Shown here in pieces: positions 26,933-35,856 of a DNA stretch of 64,000 nt. Every line of letters begins with the position of its first letter. Within the stretch, counting starts at the first letter, position 1. Origin of the DNA: Marinobacter fonticola. Its GTDB lineage: Bacteria > Pseudomonadota > Gammaproteobacteria > Pseudomonadales > Oleiphilaceae. The position numbers and the translations under genes were made by a program. A model generated the notes under the pieces. That model did not search any database. It had not been told where the DNA came from and saw only the letters and a program-made list of their open reading frames with translations. The stretch spans positions 3,162,001-3,226,000 of the forward strand of contig NZ_CP043042.1 of NCBI RefSeq assembly GCF_008122265.1. The letters run 5' to 3'.

Positions 26933-27610
26933 TCAATGACGCAAAGACGCCATCCACTCCAAAACCCCTTCACTTGCCGGCTTCCGAATCACCCGCGCCC
27001 GGGACACATTCGACTCACCCGGATCAATCACGGTGATCGGCACATCGAAATCCACGAAGTCCACTAGACCGGCTGCTGGGTATACCTGTAGCGATGTGCC
27101 GACGATTAACAGGTGATCGGCGGTGCCAACCACATCAGCCGCAGTTTCGATCATGGGGACGGCTTCGCCGAACCAGACGACATTGGGGCGCATCTGGCTG
27201 CCCTGGTCGCAGGTGTCGCCCAGCCGAATCTCGTTGTAGCCAATATCGTAAACGAGGTCTTCGCGTTTGCTGCTACGGGCTTCGGTGAGTTTGCCGTGGA
27301 GATGGACCACGTTGGTCGAGCCGGCACGTTCGTGAAGGTCGTCGACGTTCTGGGTGACGATGGTGACGCGATAGTCCTTCTCCAACTCCGCCAGGACCTT
27401 ATGGGCGGGATTGGGCTGGGCGCCTTTCAACTGGCGGCGGCGTTCGTTGTAGAAGCGCAGGACCAGTTCGGGATTGCGCTGGAAGGCTTCGGGGGTAGCG
27501 ACGTCGTAAACATCGTGTTTTTCCCACAGGCCGCCGTTGTCGCGAAAGGTGGCCAGCCCACTCTCGGCGCTCATGCCAGCGCCGGTGAGGACGACGATGT
27601 GATCTTGCAT
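26933..27610 (-). CDS. Sir2-family NAD-dependent protein deacylase lacking zinc cysteines
   Basis: 225-aa sirtuin. NAD-binding and catalytic motifs are present: LTGAGMSAESGLATFRDNGG, TQNVDDLHERAG, catalytic His in VVHLHGKL, and MRPNVVWFGEAVP. The FYNERRR segment has the Tyr and Arg associated with desuccinylase-type (class III) sirtuins. In place of the four Cys of the usual zinc module, the region ARSSKREDLVYDIGYNEIRL then GDTCDQGSQ has one Cys, so zinc is probably not bound. From memory, similar zinc-less forms occur in Bacteroidetes. It removes acyl groups from lysine using NAD. Confidence 0.9.
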   Translation of the reverse strand: MQDHIVVLTGAGMSAESGLATFRDNGGLWEKHDVYDVATPEAFQRNPELVLRFYNERRRQLKGAQPNPAHKVLAELEKDYRVTIVTQNVDDLHERAGSTNVVHLHGKLTEARSSKREDLVYDIGYNEIRLGDTCDQGSQMRPNVVWFGEAVPMIETAADVVGTADHLLIVGTSLQVYPAAGLVDFVDFDVPITVIDPGESNVSRARVIRKPASEGVLEWMASLRH

Positions 27611-27746
27611 ATCCGGCCTCGCATGCGTTGGAAATGTATTGACACTTTAGCAGTTGCCAACGGCTGAGTGGAGACGGACTTATCGGGAAGGTAATGCTGA
27701 TGCCGGATGACCGGCCTGGACTATCCAGACCGGTGATCGCTTCGGG

Positions 27747-29141
27747 TTAAAGATCGAAGATCTTGCCCGGATTCATAATGCCCTTCGGGTCGAACACCTG
27801 CTTGATGCCTTTCAGGTAGGCGATCTCAGCTTCGCTTCGGGTATATTGCAGATAGGGCTTCTTGGTCATGCCCACGCCGTGCTCGGCGGAAACGCTGCCG
27901 TTATAGCGCTCGACGATCTCGAATACCCACTTGTTGACCTGCTGACACTTGTCGAAGAACACCTCCTTGGCCATGTCCTCCGGCTTGAGGATATTGAGGT
28001 GCAGGTTGCCATCGCCGATGTGGCCGAACCAGATGATTTCGAAGTCCGGGTAATGCTCGGTGACCACGGCGTTGATCTCGGTCAGGAATTCCGGAACCCT
28101 GGAAACCACCACAGAAATATCGTTCTTGTAGGGCGTGCGCGGGGCAATGGACTCGGAGATGCCTTCGCGCAGCATCCATAGACTCTTGGCCTGGGTCTCG
28201 CTCTGGCTGATGGCGCCGTCCAACACCCAGCCGTTCTCGACGGTTTGCTCGAAGAGGCTCATGGCGGTGTCCATCACTTCGTCGGAAATAGCCTCGAACT
28301 CCAGCAGTGCGTAATACGGCGCTTCGGTTTCGAACGGCGCCTGCACTTGGCCATGGGCGAGCACGAACTGCATCGCCTCATGCGAGAAGAACTCGTAGGC
28401 GGTCAGGTCGATCTGCTTCTGGAAAGCCTGCAGCACGTCCATGGTATTCGTCAGGTCCGCCAGCCCCAACACCAACACCGTAAGGTTGTCCGGCTTGCGG
28501 GTCAGCTTCATGGTCGCTTCGGTGATAAAACCCAGCGTGCCCTCGGCGCCGATGAACAGGTGGCGCAAATCGTAGCCGGTATTGTTCTTCTCCAGATCTT
28601 TGTTCAGGTGAAGAATGTCTCCCTTGCCGGTAACGACCGTCAGGCCGCCAACCCAGTCACGGCTCATGCCGTAACGGATGACTTTGATACCGCCGGCATT
28701 GGTGGAGAGGTTGCCGCCTAGCTGGCTGGAGCCTGCGGACGCAAAATCGACCGGGTAGTAGAGGTCGTTGTCTTCGGCGAAGTTCTGCAGCTGCTCGGTA
28801 ATCACGCCTGCCTGGCAGCGCACCGTACGGTCGCTGGCGCTGAAATCGAGGATCCGGTTCATGTAGTCGAATGCGACCACCACCTCGCCATTGGCCGCAA
28901 CGGCACCCGCGCTGAGACCGGTACGACCGCCCGAAGGCACCAGGGCAACTTGATTCTCGTTGGCGAAGCGGACCAGCGCCTGCACCTGCTCGGTAGTCTT
29001 GGGGAAAACGATGGCGACCGGCTTGGGCGGGTAGATCTTGGTCCAGTCCTTGCCGAAGTTGTCGAGATCGTCCGGGTCCGTGAGCACCTTGCCGTCGTCT
29101 ACAAGGTCTTTGAGGGCATCAATAATCGGGTCGGCAGTCAT
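27747..29141 (-). CDS. FAD-binding oxidoreductase, D-2-hydroxyglutarate dehydrogenase type
   Basis: 464-aa flavoenzyme of the VAO/GlcD class. FAD-binding motifs: PSGGRTGLSAGAV and ASAGSSQLGGNLSTNAGG (about residues 65-150); C-terminal oxidase domain with the substrate/metal region WFGHIGDGNLHLNIL and VSAEHGVGMTKKPYL. I favour the ATG at 29141, where the domain begins; the frame extends to a TTG at 29183. It is divergent from serA. In Pseudomonas stutzeri this pairing is functional: SerA makes D-2-hydroxyglutarate in a side reaction and this enzyme recycles it to 2-oxoglutarate. Confidence 0.88.
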   Translation of the reverse strand: MTADPIIDALKDLVDDGKVLTDPDDLDNFGKDWTKIYPPKPVAIVFPKTTEQVQALVRFANENQVALVPSGGRTGLSAGAVAANGEVVVAFDYMNRILDFSASDRTVRCQAGVITEQLQNFAEDNDLYYPVDFASAGSSQLGGNLSTNAGGIKVIRYGMSRDWVGGLTVVTGKGDILHLNKDLEKNNTGYDLRHLFIGAEGTLGFITEATMKLTRKPDNLTVLVLGLADLTNTMDVLQAFQKQIDLTAYEFFSHEAMQFVLAHGQVQAPFETEAPYYALLEFEAISDEVMDTAMSLFEQTVENGWVLDGAISQSETQAKSLWMLREGISESIAPRTPYKNDISVVVSRVPEFLTEINAVVTEHYPDFEIIWFGHIGDGNLHLNILKPEDMAKEVFFDKCQQVNKWVFEIVERYNGSVSAEHGVGMTKKPYLQYTRSEAEIAYLKGIKQVFDPKGIMNPGKIFDL

Positions 29142-29352
29142 GTAGATGTAGGTCTCGTGAAAGGCAAATCCACGGCGTTTCAATCAGTTCCCAGCGCTGC
29201 GGTGGCAGGCGTCACAGGGATTTGATGGAAGTCACCGAACACAATGTCAAAACGGGCGATTATGGTATCATACCGGCCCTATTCTGCGAGCCCGGCCGCC
29301 TGGACGGCTGCGGACACGGTTTACATCACGCGACGAAAGGTCTGTTAAGCCC

Positions 29353-30582
29353 ATGGCAAATACGTCCCTCGACAAGAGCAAGATTCGGATCCTGCTGCTG
29401 GAAGGTGTCCACCAGTCTGCGCTGGATACGTTGCACGAAGCGGGTTACACCAACATTGAGTACCTGAAGCACTCCCTGGCAGAGGACGAGCTAAAGGAAA
29501 AGATCGCTGACGCGCACTTTGTCGGTCTCCGCTCCCGCACTCAGCTAACCGAAGACGTATTCGAGGCGGCCAAGAAGCTGGTTGCCGTGGGCTGTTTCTG
29601 CATCGGCACGAATCAAGTGGACCTGAAGGCGGCGACCCGCCGTGGCGTGGCGGTGTTCAATGCACCGTTCTCCAACACCCGTAGCGTGGCCGAGCTGGTG
29701 CTGGCGCAGGCCATCCTGCTGCTGCGCGGGGTTCCCGAAAAAAATGCCAAGGCCCACCGCGGCGAGTGGCTCAAGTCCGCCAAGGATAGCTACGAGATCC
29801 GCGGTAAGAACCTGGGCATCATCGGCTACGGCAATATCGGCACGCAATTCAGTGTGCTCGCCGAATCCCTCGGCATGAAAGTCTATTTCTACGACGTGGT
29901 ATCCAAGCTGACTATCGGCAATGCCACCCAGGTCAGTTCCCTCAAGGAGCTGCTGAACATCGCTGACGTGGTGAGCCTGCATGTTCCCGAAACCGCGGCC
30001 ACAAAGTACATGTTTGGCGCCGAGCAATTGGCTCAGATGAAGCCGGGCAGCATTCTAATGAATGCGTCTCGCGGCACGGTGGTAGACATTGAAGCCCTGG
30101 CGGAAACCATGAAGAGCGGCAAGCTGCTCGGCGCTGCGATTGACGTCTTCCCAGTCGAACCGAAGTCCAACGAGGAGGAGTTCGTCTCCCCGCTGCGGGA
30201 GTTCGACAACGTGATCCTGACGCCACACGTCGGTGGTTCCACCATCGAGGCGCAGGAAAACATTGGCCGCGAGGTGGCGGAAAAGCTAGCGATGTACAGC
30301 GATAACGGAACCACCGTCTCGTCCGTCAACTTCCCCGAAGTGGCGCTGCCTTCCCATCCGAACCAGCACCGCCTGCTGCACATTCACGAGAACATCCCGG
30401 GCGTCATGTCCGAAATCAACCATGTGTTCTCGGACAATGGCATCAACATCTGCGGCCAGTACCTGCAGACCCAGGAAGACATCGGCTACGTGGTCATCGA
30501 CGTGGACAAGGCCTATGGCGAGCTTGCACTGGAGAAGCTCAAATCCGTTCATGGCACCATCCGCTGCCGCGTTCTTTTCTAA
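29353..30582 (+). CDS. serA: D-3-phosphoglycerate dehydrogenase
   Basis: 409-aa enzyme for the first step of serine synthesis, oxidising 3-phosphoglycerate with NAD. N-terminal substrate domain, Rossmann NAD domain with NLGIIGYGNIGTQFSVLAES (about residue 155), catalytic Arg in NASRGTVVDIEALAE, Glu-His pair with LTPHVGGSTIEAQENI, and a C-terminal ACT domain (LLHIHENIPGVMSEINHVFS, about 337-409) for serine feedback. Length and order match the Escherichia coli type. It is divergent from a D-2-hydroxyglutarate dehydrogenase gene and followed by a strong terminator. Confidence 0.97.
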   Translation: MANTSLDKSKIRILLLEGVHQSALDTLHEAGYTNIEYLKHSLAEDELKEKIADAHFVGLRSRTQLTEDVFEAAKKLVAVGCFCIGTNQVDLKAATRRGVAVFNAPFSNTRSVAELVLAQAILLLRGVPEKNAKAHRGEWLKSAKDSYEIRGKNLGIIGYGNIGTQFSVLAESLGMKVYFYDVVSKLTIGNATQVSSLKELLNIADVVSLHVPETAATKYMFGAEQLAQMKPGSILMNASRGTVVDIEALAETMKSGKLLGAAIDVFPVEPKSNEEEFVSPLREFDNVILTPHVGGSTIEAQENIGREVAEKLAMYSDNGTTVSSVNFPEVALPSHPNQHRLLHIHENIPGVMSEINHVFSDNGINICGQYLQTQEDIGYVVIDVDKAYGELALEKLKSVHGTIRCRVLF

Positions 30583-30606
30583 TCGGACTGCCTCCCGATA
30601 AGAACT

Positions 30607-30642
30607 AAAAAGGCGTGGTCCCTTGGGAGCACGCCTTTTTTA
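30607..30642 (+). terminator. Rho-independent terminator after serA
   Basis: Stem AAAAAGGCGTG / CACGCCTTTTT with a 12-base loop, followed by further T residues. As the stem is flanked by A and T runs it can act in both directions, serving also the convergent OmpA-family gene. Confidence 0.93.
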
Positions 30643-30657
30643 TTACCGAGGGCGCTG

Positions 30658-31317
30658 TTAACCCTGCATCGGCACCAGCGTCAGTTCGACGCGGCGATTC
30701 TGCTCGCGGCCGGCTGCCGAGTCGTTGGAGGCAACCGGGTGTTGCTCGCCATAGCCCGTTGCCCGTGTCCGTGATGAGGTAATGCCCTGGTTGAGCAGGA
30801 AATCCCGAACGGACGAAGCGCGGCGCTCACTAAGCATTTGATTGTAGGACGTCGAGCCGGTGCTATCGGTATAGCCCTCAATCTGGATCATGGTCTCGTC
30901 ATATTCTTTGAGAACCAAAGCCACGGATTCCAGGACACCGGTGAATGTCGGCCGGATCGAGGCCTGGTCGACATCGAAGGTGATGTTGCCCGGCATGATC
31001 AGCTCGATCTGGTTGCCGTTGCGCTTGACGCGAACGCCTGTGCCTTCAAGTTTGTGGCGCAATTGCGCTTCCTGGCGATCCATATAGTAGCCGATGCCAC
31101 CGCCCGCTGCGCCACCCGCGGCTGCGCCGATCAGGGCGCCCTTTCCACGGTCGCTTTTGCTGGAAGTCGCCGCGCCTACAGCCGCCCCGGAGATGGCGCC
31201 GATCACACTGCCTTTGGTGGCACTGGATACTTTCTCTTCTCCCGAATACGGGTCGTAAGTCATACAACCGCTGAGCGTGGCCCCTGCAACCACGACTGCC
31301 ATGATCGTTTTCTTCAT
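30658..31317 (-). CDS. yiaD: OmpA-family lipoprotein, YiaD-like
   Basis: 219-aa lipoprotein with lipobox LSGC at residue ~18. A glycine-zipper domain follows (residues ~35-80, GAISGAAVGAATSS, GKGALIGAAAGGAAGGGIGY), then an OmpA-like peptidoglycan-binding domain (residues ~105-215) with TFDVDQASIRPTF, IQIEGYTDSTGSTSYNQ, LSERRASSVRDFL and a C-terminal NRRVEL. The conserved Asp and Arg of the peptidoglycan site are present. It anchors the outer membrane to the cell wall. Single gene. Confidence 0.93.
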   Translation of the reverse strand: MKKTIMAVVVAGATLSGCMTYDPYSGEEKVSSATKGSVIGAISGAAVGAATSSKSDRGKGALIGAAAGGAAGGGIGYYMDRQEAQLRHKLEGTGVRVKRNGNQIELIMPGNITFDVDQASIRPTFTGVLESVALVLKEYDETMIQIEGYTDSTGSTSYNQMLSERRASSVRDFLLNQGITSSRTRATGYGEQHPVASNDSAAGREQNRRVELTLVPMQG

Positions 31318-31350
31318 CCTACATCACTCCCTAACTGCTTTTTACGTCTA

Positions 31351-32418
31351 CTACACGCCGGCGGCTGATTTGGCCTCGGCCGTTTCATTGCTTCGTTCAA
31401 CGAACGCGTTGATCGTCACGTTGAACACCGTTGCCTGAAGGTCGGTCGCCTCGTTTACGAGGTGGTGACGGCCATTGGGCAACCGGCGCTCGGTGACCGA
31501 CGAAAACTTATTCTTGATAATCCTTAGATTATGCTGCCAGTCGACCGTCAGGTCCTTCTCCCCCTGAATCACGGTGACCGGGAAATCCACCGGTGGCGCG
31601 GCCTCGATCAGCGGCACCCATTGGCGCAACGCCGATACCCAGTCCACGTGGACCGCGCGAGCCTGCAACGGGTCATGTTCGCGCAGGAAACGAAGGAAGC
31701 GGGAATTGCCGCTGTTCGCCGAGAACATCCTGCGCCAGCGCGAAATAAACGGACGCATCACGCTATGCAGCACCTTCGCGCCGATCCAGCCCGCCGGGCG
31801 CACCAGGGGCGCCAGTAAAACGACGTGTCTGAATGCAGGCTTGCCGCTGAGCGCGGTGTTCAGCAAGTAGTCAATCAGTACCCCGCCGCCGGTGCTCTGT
31901 CCCACCGCAAACCAGGGGCCGCGAGCTCTGTCTCTGGCGGCATCGAGCACATTGGCCAATACTTGCTGATACTCCAGAAAGCTGCCAATCGCCGCAGGCG
32001 TGCCACTTGAAAGGCCATGGCCCGGCTGGTCGTAGGCCAGCACGTCAAAACCCGCCCCCAAACAGCGATCGATCAGTTGGCTGTATAGGCCAACATGATC
32101 GAAATAACCGTGCAGGATAAAAACCGTGCCACGCGATTGCGGCAGGCGGTAATAATGGATCGCCACACGGTGGGCGCCGGCTTTGAGGTTACCGACGGTG
32201 TACTGTACATCCGGGTGCTCGACCCACAGATCCAGGCCGTAGAAGCGGCAGTAGGCGGCGATCTCCTCCTGCAGCTCTGCCCGCCCGTCACGCGCTGCTC
32301 CCTGGACCTCGCCAATGGCGAAATCAGGCAACAGTGAGATCAGGCTGGCCCGTTCCCACTCGGGCATATCCAGATTATCGGTTTTCCAATACACAGTGAA
32401 TTCGCCGTTTGCGGACAT
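31351..32418 (-). CDS. Alpha/beta hydrolase (serine aminopeptidase S33-like)
   Basis: 355-aa cytosolic hydrolase. FILHGYFDHVGLYSQLIDRC is the oxyanion region, AYDQPGHGLSSG a typical loop, nucleophile elbow VGQSTGGGVLIDYLL (about residue 194), and a terminal GRHHLVNEA with the catalytic His. Similar proteins are annotated as monoacylglycerol-lipase-like or lysophospholipase-like. It is divergent from a second, unrelated hydrolase gene; a 22-base palindrome sits between them just upstream of its start. Confidence 0.88.
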   Translation of the reverse strand: MSANGEFTVYWKTDNLDMPEWERASLISLLPDFAIGEVQGAARDGRAELQEEIAAYCRFYGLDLWVEHPDVQYTVGNLKAGAHRVAIHYYRLPQSRGTVFILHGYFDHVGLYSQLIDRCLGAGFDVLAYDQPGHGLSSGTPAAIGSFLEYQQVLANVLDAARDRARGPWFAVGQSTGGGVLIDYLLNTALSGKPAFRHVVLLAPLVRPAGWIGAKVLHSVMRPFISRWRRMFSANSGNSRFLRFLREHDPLQARAVHVDWVSALRQWVPLIEAAPPVDFPVTVIQGEKDLTVDWQHNLRIIKNKFSSVTERRLPNGRHHLVNEATDLQATVFNVTINAFVERSNETAEAKSAAGV

Positions 32419-32434
32419 TCTACGAAAGGGGTTT

Positions 32435-32456
32435 CAGAGACGTGATTACGTCTCTG
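32435..32456. promoter_or_regulatory. Palindromic operator candidate between divergent hydrolases
   Basis: Perfect arms CAGAGACG and CGTCTCTG around a six-base TGATTA centre, 17 bases upstream of the start of the S33-like hydrolase. The size and symmetry suit a dimeric repressor such as a TetR-type protein. No regulator gene is adjacent, so the binder is unknown. Confidence 0.5.
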
Positions 32457-32649
32457 TCATCTGGATGACGCCAAACCGATTTGCCGCGACAATTCAGTGC
32501 AACCAGATTTCAGTGGAACTACATTATCACAACGTGAGGGGGTGCGATGGTGCTGTATTGACCCAAATACACGCGTGCTCACGGGTATATGGCCACATCA
32601 ATCCGCAAGTCGATCAGTGACAATGGCCGGAATGGCAACGGAGTTCTCG

Positions 32650-33549
32650 ATGCTGCAAAGCGCTTTACAGAATGCTCTCAGATTTACCCTGCAAACCACG
32701 GTCAAGCCGCTGCTCCGGCCCGGGATGCCGGTGGGCATTCAACGCGCGTTGATCCGCCAGGCCTATCGATTATCGCCGCCACCTCGCCAATGCCTGTTTT
32801 CCCGGTCAAAAATCAACAACGTCCCCTACATGAAGGTGACCCACGGCGCCCCCAACGCCACCGCCATGCTCTATCTGCATGGCGGCGCCTATACCATCGG
32901 ATCGGCGCAGACCCATAAAGGGATAACCGGCCATATCGCCAAGGCATCCGGGGGAACTATCTTCGTTCCGGATTATCGTCTGGCTCCGGAGCATCCGTTC
33001 CCTGCCGCGCTGGAAGATGCCTTGGCCATCTATCGGCACCTGCTGGGGCTCGGTTACCGCCCGAACCGCATCAGTATTGCCGGAGATTCGGCTGGCGGGG
33101 GCCTGACTCTGGCGCTGGCGCTGAAGCTCAAGCAGGAAAAGCTGCCGCTGCCCGGAGCGCTGATCATGTTATCGCCATGGCTGGATCTCACCCACCGCCA
33201 TATCCACACGCCGGACATCGAGCCCGTCCTGCAATTGGGCTGGATCAGAAAAGCCGCCGAAAACTACTGCAGCGGACTGTCGCTTGAAGAGCCGTTCATC
33301 TCTCCGCTCTACGGCAACATCGATGGGCTGCCGCCGATGCTGATACAGGCCGGCACGCAGGAAATACTGTTGAACGATGCCCGCCGACTGTCCGAGAAGG
33401 CACGCCTGGCCGGCGTCAATGCGACGCTGGAGGAGTACACCGACCTCTGGCATGTCTTTCAGATTCACGCTGGCCCTCTGGACGCCGCCAACGAAGCTAT
33501 ACGGCGGATAGCGGAACATCTGGCCCACTACGTCAATACCCCGCGCTGA
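32650..33549 (+). CDS. Alpha/beta hydrolase of the hormone-sensitive-lipase family
   Basis: 299-aa esterase/lipase. The family hallmark HGGAYTIGSA (oxyanion hole) and nucleophile elbow GDSAGGGLTLAL are clear, with FVPDYRLAPEHPFPAAL between them; the acid-loop region IQAGTQEILLNDARR and the His in DLWHVFQIHAG complete the triad. I picked the ATG at 32650 because CGGAG precedes it; several in-frame ATGs from 32623 are possible. It hydrolyses short to medium acyl esters by family. Divergent from the S33-like hydrolase. Confidence 0.88.
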   Translation: MLQSALQNALRFTLQTTVKPLLRPGMPVGIQRALIRQAYRLSPPPRQCLFSRSKINNVPYMKVTHGAPNATAMLYLHGGAYTIGSAQTHKGITGHIAKASGGTIFVPDYRLAPEHPFPAALEDALAIYRHLLGLGYRPNRISIAGDSAGGGLTLALALKLKQEKLPLPGALIMLSPWLDLTHRHIHTPDIEPVLQLGWIRKAAENYCSGLSLEEPFISPLYGNIDGLPPMLIQAGTQEILLNDARRLSEKARLAGVNATLEEYTDLWHVFQIHAGPLDAANEAIRRIAEHLAHYVNTPR

Positions 33550-33695
33550 ATCAATCACATCTTAAAGCGCCGCGACCGCATACTGCTTCTTCTGTTCAGG
33601 ATTGACCTTGGGCCTGACCGATATCGAACACGTGGCTACACAACGGTATTACGCGCCAGTTGACTGGGCTACTGAGCAGGACCTGACACCACGCC

Positions 33696-33974
33696 TTAAA
33701 GCTCAATGTCTTCCAGGCGAATCATGCCGGCAATCAATCGTTCTTTGCGTACACGCGGCCAGCGTTTGAGCGCATACTCGAGCTGCGCCGCCCGGGTACG
33801 GTCCCCAACCTTCACGGAGTAGGCCAGCGCCAGCGGCCCTTTGCCGCGCAGGCTACGCGCCGTGCGAGCGCCACCGGATTGGTGTTCTGCGAAGCGGCGT
33901 TTCACATCTGTGGTAATACCGGTGTAAAGCGTGCCGGTGCGGGTCCGCACCAGGTAAAGAAACCAGGGTGTCAT
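33696..33974 (-). CDS. GIY-YIG nuclease superfamily protein (UPF0213/YhbQ type)
   Basis: 92-aa protein consisting of one GIY-YIG domain: [20 protein letters not shown], then the catalytic Arg in KRRFAEH and Glu in [11 protein letters not shown]. The frame is open to 34022, but the ATG at 33974 overlaps the stop of the EamA gene (ATGA) and begins at the domain. Stand-alone small GIY-YIG proteins are presumed DNA-processing nucleases. Translationally coupled to the transporter gene, though the functions seem unrelated. Confidence 0.9.
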   Translation of the reverse strand: MTPWFLYLVRTRTGTLYTGITTDVKRRFAEHQSGGARTARSLRGKGPLALAYSVKVGDRTRAAQLEYALKRWPRVRKERLIAGMIRLEDIEL

Positions 33975-34873
33975 CGTGCTTCGGCGACCCTTTCCCGTCT
34001 CCGCCCCCTTTGCTGCCACCATAACCCCACAACGATCAGTATCAGTCCCACGTAGGTGGAATTAAGGATCTCCTCACCCAGAATGAAATGGATGAATACC
34101 AGCGAAAGGAACGGCGATATAAAAATAAGATTGCTCACCTGGGACGTATTTTCCGCTTTTTTCATGGCGAACATCCACAGAACGAACGCAATGCCCATCT
34201 CAAAGACACCGACATACACCGACGCCAGCAAGGCCGTGTTGGAGCCCGTGGGCAACCCGTCGGTCACCATGCAGATGACCACGATAAACGGTAAACCGAA
34301 GAGAAAGTTAAGGAACAGCCCGACCAGAGGGTCGCGGGTATCCCGGGTGTTGGCAATCCAGTAGACCGCCCAAATTACCGTGCTGGCCAGGGCCATGAAG
34401 ACACCCACCGCATCGGAAAACGCCAGCGCCAGCACATCGCCCCGCGTGGCAATCACCACCACCCCGCTGTAACAAATCAAGCCAGCGACGATATCGGCCA
34501 GGCTCAGCCGCTGGCCTAATAAGGGCACCGAAAGGTAAGCCAGGGTTAAGGCCCAGGTGTAGTTGAGGGGCTGGGCCTCCTGCGCCGGAAGGCGATCGAA
34601 CGCCTCGAACAGCACCAGATAGTAAAGCACCGGGTTGAGCAGCCCCATTACCACTGACCCCAGGTACTGGCGGCCAGTCAATTCAAACAGCGCCGGTACC
34701 CGTCGCTGGATCACGATAATCGCCGCCAGCACCGCCACCGATGTCGTGCAGGCGATCAGCATCAACTGCAGCGGCGCCAGATCCCTCAGGGAGAGCTTGA
34801 AAGCGGTTGCCACTGTGGACCAGAGCAGCACAGTGGCGCCCCCGAACATCAGTGCATGCTTCTGGTTTTTCAT
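33971..34873 (-). CDS. EamA (DMT superfamily) transporter
   Basis: 300-aa inner-membrane protein with ten hydrophobic segments in two EamA repeats (residues ~5-140 and ~150-285; [17 protein letters not shown] in the first, [20 protein letters not shown] in the second). These transporters export amino acids, purines or other metabolites. Its start lies only 25 bases from the end of an inverted-repeat element at 34899-35044, so its promoter is either inside or beyond that element. It overlaps the GIY-YIG gene by four bases. Confidence 0.92.
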   Translation of the reverse strand: MKNQKHALMFGGATVLLWSTVATAFKLSLRDLAPLQLMLIACTTSVAVLAAIIVIQRRVPALFELTGRQYLGSVVMGLLNPVLYYLVLFEAFDRLPAQEAQPLNYTWALTLAYLSVPLLGQRLSLADIVAGLICYSGVVVIATRGDVLALAFSDAVGVFMALASTVIWAVYWIANTRDTRDPLVGLFLNFLFGLPFIVVICMVTDGLPTGSNTALLASVYVGVFEMGIAFVLWMFAMKKAENTSQVSNLIFISPFLSLVFIHFILGEEILNSTYVGLILIVVGLWWQQRGRRRERVAEAR

Positions 34874-35377
34874 ATTCTTCCAGGCTCGCGCAGTGGCTTA
34901 AGAGGGTGCTGCAAAACTACTGCGCTCGGCCATGCGGCGTTGGAAATTCGCTCAAAATGCTCATTTACTATTAGTAAACTGCGCTTTTTCGCGGATTTCC
35001 GCCTTGCCTGGCCTTCGCTCGCTACGTTTTGCAACACCCTCTTAGGCGAACATCGCACAATACCCCAAGAGACCCTTTTCCCGCCAGAGATCCGGGCTCC
35101 CGAACGGCCTGGGAGCGACCTTTCAGCGTTGTTCTTTATGGACAAAGAATGGGTAATCCTTAACTTGAACCAAAAAGCAGAACTGGCAAGGTGATGAGTG
35201 TCAGAGACGGATGGGTTGTCGCTCATGTGTTGGCGCCATCCACGAGAGCCTCTGGGTAAGTCGTCACTTACGCAGGTGCTTCTTTTACAGCACTTTTGGG
35301 AAAGCAGTACGCGAGAAACGAGTTAGCGAAACAACTTGTCAGCGAAAAATCAGCGAAAAAATAGTGAGGAGATTTCT
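34874..35377. other. Intergenic region with an inverted-repeat element
   Basis: About 500 bases between divergent genes. An inverted-repeat element fills 34899-35044. The rest, 35045-35377, has no credible gene and leads into the DUF4168 gene, whose GAGGAG site is at its end. Confidence 0.5.
34899..35044. mobile_element. MITE-like inverted-repeat element (AAGAGGGTG ends)
   Basis: A 146-bp element with 19-base terminal inverted repeats (TAAGAGGGTGCTGCAAAAC at the left, mirrored with one mismatch at 35026-35044) and a central palindrome TTTACTATTAGTAAA at 34964-34978. The two halves are imperfectly complementary along their whole length, so the transcript would fold into one long hairpin. No coding capacity. 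It has no similarity to the GGAGCCTCTGAA element family. Confidence 0.85.
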
Positions 35378-35779
35378 ATGAAAACATTGATGACCTCCCT
35401 TGCAGTTTCCATGTCGATGCTCGCCGCCGGTCCCACCCTGGCGCAATCCACCGAAAGCCAGAGCCAGACCCAAAACCAGCAGAGCCAGGGCTACCAGAAT
35501 CCCTCGGCCACGGGCACGCAGAAAACCAACTATACCGATGCACAGCTGAAGAAGTTCGTTAAAGTCCAAGAGGACATCAGCGGCATCCGTGAGGAGTACA
35601 TCCCTCAGATCGAGAAGACCGATGACCAGAACAAGGCCCAGAAACTGCAGATGGAGGCCAACGACAAGATGGTCACTGCCATTCAGGACAAGGGTTTGGA
35701 CATCCCCACCTACAATGCCATCGCGACCGCTTACAACAGCGAGCCGAAAGTGCGTAACCGTGTGGATGCCTTGATGTAA
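35378..35779 (+). CDS. DUF4168 secreted protein
   Basis: 133-aa protein. ATG 35378 has GAGGAG upstream and starts a signal peptide (SLAVSMSMLAAGPTLAQ). A Gln/Ser-rich linker (residues ~24-55) leads to a DUF4168 helical domain: YTDAQLKKFVKVQEDISGI and YNAIATAYNSEPKVRNRV. The family is widespread in bacterial envelopes with unknown function. Monocistronic with its own terminator. Confidence 0.88.
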   Translation: MKTLMTSLAVSMSMLAAGPTLAQSTESQSQTQNQQSQGYQNPSATGTQKTNYTDAQLKKFVKVQEDISGIREEYIPQIEKTDDQNKAQKLQMEANDKMVTAIQDKGLDIPTYNAIATAYNSEPKVRNRVDALM

Positions 35780-35795
35780 TTTTCAATTCAGCATC

Positions 35796-35827
35796 AAAAA
35801 ACCCCGCTTCGCCAGCGGGGTTTTTTT
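35796..35827 (+). terminator. Rho-independent terminator after DUF4168 gene
   Basis: Stem ACCCCGCT / AGCGGGGT with a five-base loop, preceded by A residues and followed by seven T. It is probably bidirectional, also ending the convergent TRAP permease transcript. Confidence 0.93.
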
Positions 35828-35856
35828 GTGCCTGACTGTTAGGCTCCTTAGCTTCG

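Noticed and set aside
34856..35226. Overlapping frames on both strands near 35 kb
   Set aside because: Both are created by the 146-bp inverted-repeat element and flanking non-coding sequence.
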